Shown here: piece by piece, positions 1 to 7,119 of the stretch
Layout of the letters: each line of letters starts with the position of its first letter
Position numbering within the stretch: the stretch's first letter is position 1
NCBI GenBank assembly: GCA_945860255.1
Contig: CAMAQI010000108.1
Location: forward strand, 1 to 7,671
Direction of reading: 5' to 3'
DNA length: 7,671 bases
From: Methylacidiphilum caldifontis
GTDB lineage: Bacteria; Verrucomicrobiota; Verrucomicrobiia; Methylacidiphilales; CAMAQI01
Notes under the pieces: model-generated
What the model was told of the DNA's origin: nothing
Seen by the model: only the letters and a program-made list of their open reading frames with translations
Database searches by the model: none
Program-made: the position numbers and the translations under genes

Positions 1-43
1 CTGCCACCCCGTTACTCTTCTTCCCTCAAGGAAAAGAGAACGC

Positions 44-86
44 AAAAACCCCTGATGAACTCGCGTTCATCAGGGGTCTTTCTTTA
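44..86. terminator. Bidirectional intrinsic (Rho-independent) terminator
   Basis: Positions 48-60 and 65-77 form a perfect 13-bp stem (ACCCCTGATGAAC with GTTCATCAGGGGT) around a TCGC tetraloop. On the plus strand the stem is followed by TCTTTCTTTA. On the minus strand it is followed by TTTTT, from the run of A at 44-48, which is the stronger tail. It could therefore end transcription from both directions. A plus-strand gene lying to the left of the window is a likely client. The minus-strand transporter gene ends more than 600 bp away, so the element would serve it only as a distal stop. Confidence 0.85.
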
Positions 87-175
87 TCTGAAAATATCCA
101 CCACTTAATCTGACTCAACCTCCCTCAATTATTTTGAACCGCTACATCAGATTCCAGTGGCTCTTGAGGTTTAAC

Positions 176-282
176 TATAAATCGGTCAAAGACCGAAACC
201 AAAGATATTTCATCAATGAAAATATTCTCTACCCCATTTCAATCACATTAAATTCCGATTTATAAATTTTAAAAATACAGTT
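176..282 (-). repeat. Inverted, diverged copy C of the repeat element
   Basis: The reverse complement of this stretch aligns with 592-697 (copy A) at roughly 79% identity by hand count, with one single-base gap. The ends of the core are TATAAATCGG (176-185) and CCGATTTATA (255-264), a perfect 10-bp inverted repeat. A smaller hairpin, CGGTC-AAA-GACCG (183-195), sits inside the left end and is imperfect in copies A and B. Similarity to A and B stops at about 282; the 60 bp that A and B share beyond this point are absent here. The copy points the opposite way to A and B. Confidence 0.85.
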
Positions 283-531
283 TTTCGCCGCGGGGAAACG
301 GAGGACAGCGGACGAAATACAGGTTTTTATAAGGAAATGAGAAATTGGCGTTTTTTTCTTTCTCTTTGCGGTTCACCTCTTTTTGTTGAATCCCTGCCAC
401 CCCATGCCAAACCTTTCAAGCTCCGCTTCTTTTACTCATCGTCGCTCAACGCTCCTCTTGGTTTTCTCTGTGGTAAAAATTGTAGTTGGTTGTTGGCCTT
501 AAGTTGACCATTTTCGAAAGATTTCAAGGGT

Positions 532-698
532 GAGGGACGAAGGGGTCGCAGGAAGCGATCAAGGGAGGAGGGGTCCGACCTAATCAACATAAACTGTATT
601 TTTAAAATTCATAAATCGGAATTCGATGCGATGTGAATGGGAGTCGAAATGTTTACATGAAAGATAAATCCTTGGTTTCGTCTTTGACCGATTTATGG
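532..698 (+). repeat. Direct repeat copy A, next to the 3' end of the fused ABC transporter gene
   Basis: This 167-bp stretch aligns without gaps to 2524-2690 at a constant offset of 1992 bp, with 8 mismatches counted by eye (about 95% identity). Its core, 610-697, is bounded by CATAAATCGG and CCGATTTATG, a perfect 10-bp inverted repeat. The repeat ends two bases before the stop codon of the minus-strand transporter gene (701-703). It would therefore be transcribed as that gene's 3' untranslated region, where the terminal inverted repeat could fold as a long-looped stem. No transposase is linked to it. It resembles a MITE-like or REP-like non-coding element, but I do not recognise the family. 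Confidence 0.92.
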
Positions 699-700
699 GA

Positions 701-2383
701 TTATTCCGTCCATTTACTTCGCCAAGTCCCGAGGTAGGCAAAGAGGAGGCCGATAAAGATATGGACGCAGAGAACCCAAATGCAGGATTCGGTATTTGTA
801 AGAGGAGTACTGGTAATTGATTTTACTAGATCATAAAATCGAGTCTCTCGAATCGTATGCAGCATTCCCGACCATCCCCAATAGGTCACGATCAACGGAC
901 GTAAGACCGTTCCGAGAAGATCGGGCATGGCAAGAACTGCTCCGGATAAGGGGAGTTGAAATCCGACAAAGTAGACGGAGATCAGGGAAGATTGTTCTGG
1001 GGTCTTACACCAGGCAGAGATTCCGAGGCAAACAAAGGTCATTGCGGAATTCGAAAGACAGAGAAGAAGAAATTGGGATTCGAGAGTCCCGGGAAATTCA
1101 CAGATCGACTTTACGAAAATTGTCATCCAGGCCGACTGAGCCAAAATGAGAAAGAGGACGAATCCAATTTTACTCGCGAGATAGCTGCCAACAGAAAGCC
1201 CTGCGAGTTTTTCTTTTTCGAGTAAAAGTCTTTCAGAGACAATTTCACGAGCGGTATTGTTCGCTCCCATCAAGGTAAGCAAGACGACCTGGAAAATAAT
1301 TAACCCCGAGACCAATCCCCCGACTCGACTTGTCTGCTCTGTGAAGGAGATCACCTCCTTGAGCTGATCGACGACGGTAGATCCATTGTCCATCGTGAGA
1401 TTGCGAATTTGAGGGAGTCCGTTCCAGGCAAAAATGACAACGATCGCAGGAAAGATCGCAATGAGGGAAAATTGAAGAAGCAATTGACCCTTCTCACGAA
1501 AGAAAAGTTTCCATCGTCGACACCATAAGACCCAAAATTGAGAGATTGGATTGGGGAGCGAGTAATCCAGATGTTCGGGGGCAGGAGGGGCTATTTCTTG
1601 ATGGGCATCACGATCGGTACGGGCTTTTTCAAAGCGTTCATGCCACGCCTCAGGGGTTCTTTCAGCGAGGCGAACGTAGATATCCTCGATGCTAGAGACT
1701 TTGAAATAAGGAAGTAGCATCTCGGGGGGGCCAATATAGGCGAGATGACCTTTGTAGAGAACGGTGATCGAATCGTAGAGATCCAGATGACGAAGGCTGT
1801 GAGTGACGCTGAGAACAATCCGTGAGTTTTCGCGGGAGAGATCTCGAAGGAGTTGAACGATTTGATCTTCTGATTTAATATCAAGACCACTCGTGACTTC
1901 ATCACACAGGAGAAGCGCAGGATTGCTGGTGAGTTCGAGGGCGAGGGCAAGACGACGCTTTTGTCCTCCGGAGAGAACGAGCGTCGGTCGATCGGCGAAC
2001 TCGAGGAGCCCAACGGTTTTGAGGAGAAGATCGACCTGTCCTTCAAGATCACGGGATTTGATCCGTTTACGTAATTTTAAAGTACACTCCACATTTTCTC
2101 GAACCGTAAGACGATCAAAAGCGATGCTGAATTGGGGGACGTAACCGATTTCACCGGGATCGAGATCTTTTTCAGTTTCTAAGTCACGGGAGTCCCAAAG
2201 AACCTCCCCTGAGGTATGGGAATGAATTCCAGAGATGACTTTAATCAAGGTACTTTTTCCGCAGCCCGAGGGGCCGACAATCGCCCCGAAATGACCGCGG
2301 GGATATTGGATCGAGAGATCTTTGAGGAGAAATTGATCTGATTCCTCCTCTAAGGAGAGATGGACATTTTTAAGTTTCAGCAT
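701..2383 (-). CDS. ABC-2 type transporter with fused ATPase and permease (ABCG-like half-transporter)
   Basis: This 560-residue protein joins an N-terminal ATPase to a C-terminal membrane domain, so a homodimer would form the full transporter in the inner membrane. ATPase motifs: Walker A GPSGCGKST (37-45), Q-loop Q84 in YVPQ, signature LSGGQKRR (137-144), Walker B ALLLCDE with D161 and E162, switch histidine H195. Residues 240-285 look like a linker. About six hydrophobic segments follow (roughly 302-320, 355-373, 405-425, 437-458, 466-487, 533-553). The stretch REIVSERLLLEKEKLAGLS (379-397) after the second segment is typical of ABCG-like ABC-2 permeases. The substrate cannot be read from the sequence. 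No FHA or other extra domain is present. An in-frame stop lies 21 bases upstream of the ATG (2402-2404) with no other start between, so the ATG at 2381-2383 is firm, yet it has no Shine-Dalgarno sequence. The gene is monocistronic in this window, divergent from the TPR gene and flanked by direct repeats. It looks more GC-rich than the TPR gene. Confidence 0.93.
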   Translation of the reverse strand: MLKLKNVHLSLEEESDQFLLKDLSIQYPRGHFGAIVGPSGCGKSTLIKVISGIHSHTSGEVLWDSRDLETEKDLDPGEIGYVPQFSIAFDRLTVRENVECTLKLRKRIKSRDLEGQVDLLLKTVGLLEFADRPTLVLSGGQKRRLALALELTSNPALLLCDEVTSGLDIKSEDQIVQLLRDLSRENSRIVLSVTHSLRHLDLYDSITVLYKGHLAYIGPPEMLLPYFKVSSIEDIYVRLAERTPEAWHERFEKARTDRDAHQEIAPPAPEHLDYSLPNPISQFWVLWCRRWKLFFREKGQLLLQFSLIAIFPAIVVIFAWNGLPQIRNLTMDNGSTVVDQLKEVISFTEQTSRVGGLVSGLIIFQVVLLTLMGANNTAREIVSERLLLEKEKLAGLSVGSYLASKIGFVLFLILAQSAWMTIFVKSICEFPGTLESQFLLLCLSNSAMTFVCLGISAWCKTPEQSSLISVYFVGFQLPLSGAVLAMPDLLGTVLRPLIVTYWGWSGMLHTIRETRFYDLVKSITSTPLTNTESCIWVLCVHIFIGLLFAYLGTWRSKWTE

Positions 2384-2441
2384 AGCGGGCGGTGGCGGAA
2401 ATTAAAGCAGACTTAAGGGAGAGGAAAAGAGAATTTCGGCG

Positions 2442-2533
2442 TTCGTCCCTCGATGCGGCTGTGTGAATTCTTCGCAAAATCTTTTCCGTCGGAACGGAAA
2501 AGATGACCTTTGATCTCGCATGGGAGGGACGAA
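2442..2533. repeat. 10-bp inverted repeat enclosing the intergenic hairpin
   Basis: TTCGTCCCTC at 2442-2451 is the exact reverse complement of GAGGGACGAA at 2524-2533, the first ten bases of repeat copy B. The pair encloses the hairpin at 2479-2504, giving a nested arrangement in the transporter-side leader. The equivalent left arm is missing beside copy A, so it is not part of the duplicated unit. It could be chance or a local rearrangement scar. Confidence 0.5.
2479..2504 (-). promoter_or_regulatory. Perfect 11-bp hairpin in the leader of the fused transporter gene
   Basis: ATCTTTTCCGT (2479-2489) pairs with ACGGAAAAGAT (2494-2504) around a CGGA loop on the plus strand. On the minus strand the stem reads straight into TTTGCG, with a short run of T, so it resembles a weak intrinsic terminator or attenuator about 95 bases before the transporter start codon. 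On the plus strand no T-run follows. Alternatives are a dyad operator for a dimeric regulator, or a terminator for transcripts arriving from the TPR side. The pairing is seen directly; the role is inferred. Confidence 0.5.
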
Positions 2534-2690
2534 GGCGTCGCAGGAAGCGATCAAGAGAGGAGGGATCCGACCTAATCAACATAAACTGTATTTTTAAAAT
2601 TCATCAATCGGAATTTAATGCGATGTGAATGGGAGTAGAAATGTTTACATGAAAGATAAATTCTTGGTTTCGTCTTTGACCGATTTATGG
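2524..2690 (+). repeat. Direct repeat copy B, upstream of the TPR gene
   Basis: This is the partner of copy A (532-698), 1992 bp away, gapless with 8 mismatches over 167 bp. Its core spans 2602-2689, between CATCAATCGG and CCGATTTATG; one of ten stem pairs is broken compared with A. At the changed dinucleotide after the left arm (TTTAATG against TTCGATG in A) copy B agrees with the diverged copy C, so A carries the derived state there. It lies 94 bases before the TPR start codon and 140 bases from the transporter start codon. Confidence 0.92.
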
Positions 2691-2784
2691 AGGGGACGAT
2701 TGTCGTGAGAGCCATTGTTGGGCCACGGATGCGGGAGTTTGATGGTTTTTTTCCTGCCTTCGTGCTTTCCTGAGTTCATAAAGG

Positions 2785-5301
2785 ATGCATAGTCGTGCGA
2801 TGATTCGGTTTTGGTTGATGATATTCATCGGAAGTGCAGTTCTTTTAGCTCTTGCCGCAGAGCCCTCTAAAGAGGAACGGCAGGCATCCCAGGACTGCGC
2901 TCGATCATTGGAAGATGGGCTTTTTGATCTTACGATTCAACGAGCGGAGCGGATTCTAAAAAAGTTTCCGCAAAGTGAGTTAAAGTCGGAGATTCAATGG
3001 TTAAAAGCGAAGGCCCATTATTTTCTCGGGCAATATGAACTTGCCCAGCAGGAACTTAAAGTTCCGTATAAACAGATTGCTGAAAGTAACCGACAAGACT
3101 ATCTCCTGCTTCAAGCTGAATTGGATGCCCTTCGAGAGGATTGGACGCAAGCTGAAATTAAGTACCGTGAATTTTTAACAGAGTTTCCAAAATCGACTGA
3201 GATCGAAAAGGGGCAACTCGGACTTGGGCTCACTCTTTTACGCCTTAAAAAAGAGGACGAAGGGCGCTCTTTATTAGTTTCCTTATCTCAAAATAAACCG
3301 GGAGAGAAAACGTCTCAAAGGGCGGCTCTTTATTTAGCTTTGGGATCGATGATGAAAAGCCAGTGGAAAGAGGCATTAAATCAGCTCGAGGGATTAAAGA
3401 AGGGTAAATTAAAAGGAGAACTTATTTACGAGGCCTCCTATTGGACGGGAGAAATTTATTTGGAACAAAAGCAATGGAAAGAGGCGATTTCTCATTTTCA
3501 AAAAATCACCCAAGATCCCAAAGCCTTTCCTAAAGATCTCGTGGTGAAAGCACATCTTGGAATGGGAAAAGCATTACAAGAAACTAAAGAGTTTGAAAAG
3601 GCCCAAGCCTCCTATGAAAAAGTATTTTTGATTTCTGAAACGGAGACCTTTAAAGAGATCGGTTTTCGTGAGTATCTCCAAACGGCAAGAGTTCTTAAGA
3701 AACTCCCTGAATCGGTCGCTCGCCTTAAAGATTATGTGGGAAAGAACCAAGATAAAGCGAACTCGAGTACCGCACTTTTTGCTATTGCGCAGGTTTATTC
3801 TGACAATGATGAGGAGGAAAAAGCGATTTCAACCTTTGAGGCGCTCCTCATAGCCTATCCTAAACTATCGTTAAGATTTCGAGTCTACTTAAGTCTTGGA
3901 AAACTTTATCAAACCCAAAATAAATTTGATCAATCGATCGAGTTTTACAAAAAAGCGGTTGAGGAGGGTTCTCCGATTCGAATTAAAGGAGAGGCTTATT
4001 TTGAACTTGGGGAAATTTATTCGAGAAGTAAAAACTATCCTGAAGCCGTTAACTCTTACGAAAAAGCGTTCGCCGAGGATACCTCGTTATCGGAAAAAGC
4101 ATTATTTAACCTTGTGATGATCAGTTCTCTTCAAGAGAATATCGTGGGATTAAATAAATATGAGGAACGGTTTAACAAGCTATTCCCTCAAAGCACATTC
4201 AAAGATCGCATTGTTTTAGAAAAAATAAACTTGTTTCAAAAAACCGGAAAAATTGAAGAGTCAAAAAAATCGTTAGAGACTCTCCTCCAAGGCTCGAATG
4301 GTTCTAATACTTTATTGCTTCAAATTCGCTATGCCGATTTACTTTATCAAACTCAGAAATTTGAAGAGGCTTGGCAGCTTTATGAAAAAGTGGCTTCCCA
4401 GCATCAAGCCGATCCCGTTTTCCCAGAAGTTGCTTATAAGGCCCTCTTTGCAGGTTATTCGATTAAAAAAGTTTCTGAACCTCAACTGTTGGAGGGACTC
4501 CTTTCACTATTAAAAAAATATCCCAAAAACCCCAAGACCCCTCACTTTCTTTTTAGTATTGGAGAGTATTATTTTCAGAAACAGGATTATGGGAATAGTC
4601 AGAGTTATTTTGATCAATTAATTAACGATTTTCCAAGCTCTGATTTATCGGATGATGGTCTTTATTGGTCCGGTAAATCGGCGATTGGTCGTGATGATTT
4701 ATCACAGGCCATTGTGGTTCTTGAAAAAATTCCTGATCATTCTGAATTGAAAGTTGACGCTCGTTTGCTTCAAGGAAAAATTTACATTCAACAGTTAAAG
4801 TTTGATAAAGCGATTCAGCTTCTTGATGCCACGATTGAGCAGGACAAACAAGGAAGAGTTCTTTGTGAGGCGCTTCTCCGTAAAGGGGATGCCCTGATGG
4901 GCTTAGCAAGCAGTGATTCGGCTAAATTTGAGCAGGCGATTGCTGTTTTTCAACAGATTCTACAACTTAAATCAACTCCGATTCATCAATGGAATGAGGC
5001 CTGTTTCAAAAAATCAAAATCACTTCAAAAACTGCACCGTGATGACGAGGCGATCTCCGGATATCTCGATCTCTTGAAAGGAAGAACGAACGAAAGAGCC
5101 CATGAGGAGGTTCCCGAATACCTTTGGCGTATTAAGGGAGGTCTAGAGGCGGCAGATATGATGCAAGCACGTAAAGATTGGAAGGCAGCTCTCTCGATCT
5201 ATCGAAAGCTGGAAACGATTAGCGGCCCCAATCAGCAGGAATTTCGTGATGCCATTAATCGAATTAAACGAGAAAACTTTATCTATGACGACGAGGAATA
5301 A
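2785..5301 (+). CDS. Exported tetratricopeptide-repeat protein, 838 residues
   Basis: The N-terminus has a basic start, a hydrophobic core (about 9-24) and an Ala-x-Ala type cleavage site near residue 24 (ALA before AEPSKE), so the protein is probably secreted to the periplasm. No lipobox cysteine is seen, and there is no later membrane segment. The rest is almost entirely TPR-like helical pairs, clear near residues 72-97, 215-240, 254-281, 329-358, 367-394, 401-429, 513-538, 588-616, 660-685 and 790-810. Typical signatures are YFxLGEIYxxxKxYxEAxxxYEKA and spacers of the FPxS kind, as in YbgF/BamD-like and other envelope TPR proteins. It has no catalytic domain that I can see; a scaffold or complex-assembly role is inferred. 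The acidic tail ends in YDDEE. ATG at 2785 directly abuts AAGG, leaving no normal spacing; ATG at 2800 (residue 6) is an alternative that keeps the signal peptide. The ABC exporter gene follows after 57 bp, suggesting one operon. Confidence 0.9.
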   Translation: MHSRAMIRFWLMIFIGSAVLLALAAEPSKEERQASQDCARSLEDGLFDLTIQRAERILKKFPQSELKSEIQWLKAKAHYFLGQYELAQQELKVPYKQIAESNRQDYLLLQAELDALREDWTQAEIKYREFLTEFPKSTEIEKGQLGLGLTLLRLKKEDEGRSLLVSLSQNKPGEKTSQRAALYLALGSMMKSQWKEALNQLEGLKKGKLKGELIYEASYWTGEIYLEQKQWKEAISHFQKITQDPKAFPKDLVVKAHLGMGKALQETKEFEKAQASYEKVFLISETETFKEIGFREYLQTARVLKKLPESVARLKDYVGKNQDKANSSTALFAIAQVYSDNDEEEKAISTFEALLIAYPKLSLRFRVYLSLGKLYQTQNKFDQSIEFYKKAVEEGSPIRIKGEAYFELGEIYSRSKNYPEAVNSYEKAFAEDTSLSEKALFNLVMISSLQENIVGLNKYEERFNKLFPQSTFKDRIVLEKINLFQKTGKIEESKKSLETLLQGSNGSNTLLLQIRYADLLYQTQKFEEAWQLYEKVASQHQADPVFPEVAYKALFAGYSIKKVSEPQLLEGLLSLLKKYPKNPKTPHFLFSIGEYYFQKQDYGNSQSYFDQLINDFPSSDLSDDGLYWSGKSAIGRDDLSQAIVVLEKIPDHSELKVDARLLQGKIYIQQLKFDKAIQLLDATIEQDKQGRVLCEALLRKGDALMGLASSDSAKFEQAIAVFQQILQLKSTPIHQWNEACFKKSKSLQKLHRDDEAISGYLDLLKGRTNERAHEEVPEYLWRIKGGLEAADMMQARKDWKAALSIYRKLETISGPNQQEFRDAINRIKRENFIYDDEE

Positions 5302-5358
5302 AGCGGTTTCTTGGATCCTGACTTTAGGGGATCATGAGAGAATCTCCGGAATCATTTT

Positions 5359-7119
5359 ATGAACATCTATCGTCGAGTCGCAGAGTACTATCGAGCATTT
5401 TCAGGATTAATATTGATCGCCTTATTGATCATGATCGTTTCCATCGGTTTTAATGCTTTGAAACCATGGCCGATTAAATGGCTGATTGACGATATCCTTC
5501 CTCAAACAGCTAGCGGAATTGTTCATTGGCATGGAGTGACCTTGAGTGTTTCTGAGGCGATCACGGCTGCTTGTACGGTTTATATTCTCACTTTTTTGCT
5601 GCATGGAGCCACTAGTGTTGCGAATAACTATATTTTAATTCGGATTGGACTCGATGCACTCCTGCGAGTCCGCACTCAACTCTATTCCTATTTACAGTAT
5701 TTACCGCTTCATTTCCATGATCGACGGCGCAGTGGGGATTCGACCTTTCGTGTCGCTTATGACTCCCAGGCGATTCAAACCTTCTTCAATCGAGGATTTG
5801 CGACGATCATTAGCTCAATTTTGACCTTGATCGTGACTTTTGTCTTAATGTTCAAAATGAACGCTCATTTAGCACTCGTTTCGCTTTCTGTCGTTCCTTT
5901 CCTTTGGCTTTCAATTCTTTTGTTTGCAAAAAAAATTCGTAATGAAAGTGCCTTATTGCAACAGGAGGAGAGCGATGTTTTATCGCGCGTCCAAGAGGGG
6001 TTAACCAGTATTCGTATCGTCCATGCCTTTGGTCGAGAAGAATTTGAGGTAAAGGAGTTCGAAAAAGAGGCCAGACACAGTTATGACGCTAATTTACAGC
6101 TGACATTAACCAATGTTTTTTCAAGTCTCGTGGTTGGTCTCGTTACCGCAATCGGAGCCGCTTTGATTTTATATATAGGTGCGAATGAAGTCACGCGGGG
6201 GAATTTAAAAGTCGGAGATCTTTGGGTCTTTCTCGCTTATCTTGCCTCTTTGTATGCTCCTTTAGAACAGTTAAGTTATACCGCTTGGTCGTTAGAAGGA
6301 GCGGCCTCGGGAATGCAACGAGTTTTCGAGATCTTAGATGCGGAAGATTCTGTCCCTGAGGCTAAAGAGCCGAAATTGATGACACGACCCCAAGGGAAGA
6401 TTACTTTTGAAGCGGTTCACTTTGGATATGAAACCGAGCATGCGATCTTAAATGGACTGAGCTTAGAAATTTCACCTGGAGAAACCGTTGCGATCGTGGG
6501 AGGTACGGGAGCTGGAAAGACCACCTTGCTTTCTCTCATTCCCCGTTTCTATGATCCCCTTCAAGGAAGGGTTTTGATTGATGATGCTGACATAAGAGGT
6601 TTTTCAAAAAAATCATTACGGAGTCACCAAGCGATCGTATTACAAGATACATTGTTGCTTTCAGGGACGATTGAAGAAAATATTGCCTATGGACGACCCG
6701 GAGCGACCTCTGCTGAAATAATCACGGCCGCAAAAGAGGCCCAGGCTTACGACTTTATCTCGAAACTCCCCCATGGTTTTAAAACCTCCGTTGGGGAGCG
6801 TGGAGTTCGTTTGAGTGGAGGTCAGAAACAAAGAATTGGTATTGCGCGGGCCTTTCTTAAAAAAGCCCCCATTTTATTATTGGATGAGCCGACCAGCGCT
6901 TTGGATTTAGAGACTGAATCGGAAATCATGGAGACCCTCAAACAGCTTGTCCAACGCCAGACGACCTTGATTATTACCCATCGTCTTTCAACGATTCATC
7001 ATCTTGCCCGCAGAATCATTGTTTTAGAAAATGGAAAAATGGTTGAATCAGGGAGTGGTGAGGAACTCCTGAAGAGAGGAGGGGTTTATGCACGACTCTG
7101 GAAGGCGGGCAATAGCTAA
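5359..7119 (+). CDS. ABC exporter with fused membrane and ATPase domains (MsbA/ABCB-like)
   Basis: The 586-residue length is normal for a bacterial type IV (ABCB-like) half-exporter acting as an inner-membrane homodimer. Six hydrophobic segments lie near residues 15-34, 67-90, 146-165, 170-190, 252-275 and 286-303. The ATPase domain starts near 347: probable A-loop Y357, Walker A GGTGAGKTT (381-389), Q-loop Q429 in VLQD, signature LSGGQ (485-489), Walker B ILLLDE (505-510), D-loop SALD (513-516) and H541 in ITHR. All catalytic residues are intact. The family flips lipids such as lipid A precursors, or exports peptides and drugs; this sequence does not settle the substrate, and I avoid the symbol msbA. 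No peptidase C39 domain is fused, which argues against a bacteriocin exporter. The start has a weak GGA eight bases upstream. It is downstream of the TPR gene in the same orientation, and its stop overlaps that of the convergent gene by 4 bp. Confidence 0.94.
   Translation: MNIYRRVAEYYRAFSGLILIALLIMIVSIGFNALKPWPIKWLIDDILPQTASGIVHWHGVTLSVSEAITAACTVYILTFLLHGATSVANNYILIRIGLDALLRVRTQLYSYLQYLPLHFHDRRRSGDSTFRVAYDSQAIQTFFNRGFATIISSILTLIVTFVLMFKMNAHLALVSLSVVPFLWLSILLFAKKIRNESALLQQEESDVLSRVQEGLTSIRIVHAFGREEFEVKEFEKEARHSYDANLQLTLTNVFSSLVVGLVTAIGAALILYIGANEVTRGNLKVGDLWVFLAYLASLYAPLEQLSYTAWSLEGAASGMQRVFEILDAEDSVPEAKEPKLMTRPQGKITFEAVHFGYETEHAILNGLSLEISPGETVAIVGGTGAGKTTLLSLIPRFYDPLQGRVLIDDADIRGFSKKSLRSHQAIVLQDTLLLSGTIEENIAYGRPGATSAEIITAAKEAQAYDFISKLPHGFKTSVGERGVRLSGGQKQRIGIARAFLKKAPILLLDEPTSALDLETESEIMETLKQLVQRQTTLIITHRLSTIHHLARRIIVLENGKMVESGSGEELLKRGGVYARLWKAGNS

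Larger units (their letters stand above)
1..700. other. Gene-poor intergenic region with terminator and two repeat copies
   Basis: I see no convincing coding region in these 700 bases. They hold the terminator near the left end, repeat copy C (inverted) and repeat copy A (direct), with about 250 bp of unexplained sequence between the two repeats (283-531). That stretch includes a pyrimidine-rich tract near 350-385 and one 56-codon open frame (337-507, plus strand) that starts with ATG. The frame has AAGGA only one base from its start codon and a protein composition that looks like chance. I see no tRNA-like cloverleaf or riboswitch core by eye. The ten bases CTGCCACCCC occur at 1-10 and again at 394-403 without further flanking similarity. 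Confidence 0.6.
2384..2784. other. Divergent intergenic region (401 bp) with hairpin and repeat copy B
   Basis: The region separates the minus-strand fused transporter gene from the plus-strand TPR gene, so it should hold promoters for both. Contents in order: a purine/pyrimidine-biased leader next to the transporter start, a perfect hairpin (2479-2504), repeat copy B (2524-2690), and 94 unique bases before the TPR start. A TTGACC at 2676-2681 inside copy B resembles a -35 box, but the bases 16-18 further on make only a poor -10 box, so I do not call a promoter. Open frames crossing this region have no ribosome-binding site and overlap the repeat. Confidence 0.6.

Noticed and set aside
1..403. 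CTGCCACCCC at 1-10 and 394-403 as ends of a mobile element
   Set aside because: Only ten bases match and there is no similarity on either side, so chance or a very old remnant cannot be told apart.
337..507. A 56-codon plus-strand open frame starting MRNWRFFLSL
   Set aside because: AAGGA lies only one base from the ATG, the composition is erratic (Ser, Phe, Pro and Cys rich), and it lies between repeat copies. It could be a spurious frame; conservation would be needed to revive it.
532..698. Integron attC site or gene-cassette array
   Set aside because: The inverted-repeat ends do not show the RYYYAAC/GTTRRRY core sites, no integrase is present, and the enclosed gene is a large transporter in a single cassette-like unit.
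653..779. Short frame starting MKDKSLVSSLTDLW in copy A, with a similar frame in copy B (from 2649)
   Set aside because: The frame follows only from repeat identity. There is no ribosome-binding site, the ends differ (in A it runs antisense into the transporter gene), and copy C breaks the frame with an indel. The repeat looks non-coding.
2370..2582. A 70-codon minus-strand open frame upstream of the transporter gene
   Set aside because: It overlaps the true transporter start in another frame and begins inside repeat B. Its sequence is Arg and Ser rich, typical of a shadow frame.
176..2690. CRISPR array
   Set aside because: Only three copies of a much longer repeat exist, with irregular spacing, one copy inverted, and no Cas genes.
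2676..2704. TTGACC -35-like box inside repeat B as a promoter for the TPR gene
   Set aside because: The best candidates 16-18 bases downstream (GATTGT, ATTGTC) are poor -10 boxes. The same TTGACC in copy A would drive transcription antisense into the transporter gene.
5359..7119. Bacteriocin or peptide-toxin export system
   Set aside because: The exporter has no N-terminal C39 peptidase domain, no small precursor with a double-glycine leader is seen nearby, and no HlyD-like adaptor is present.
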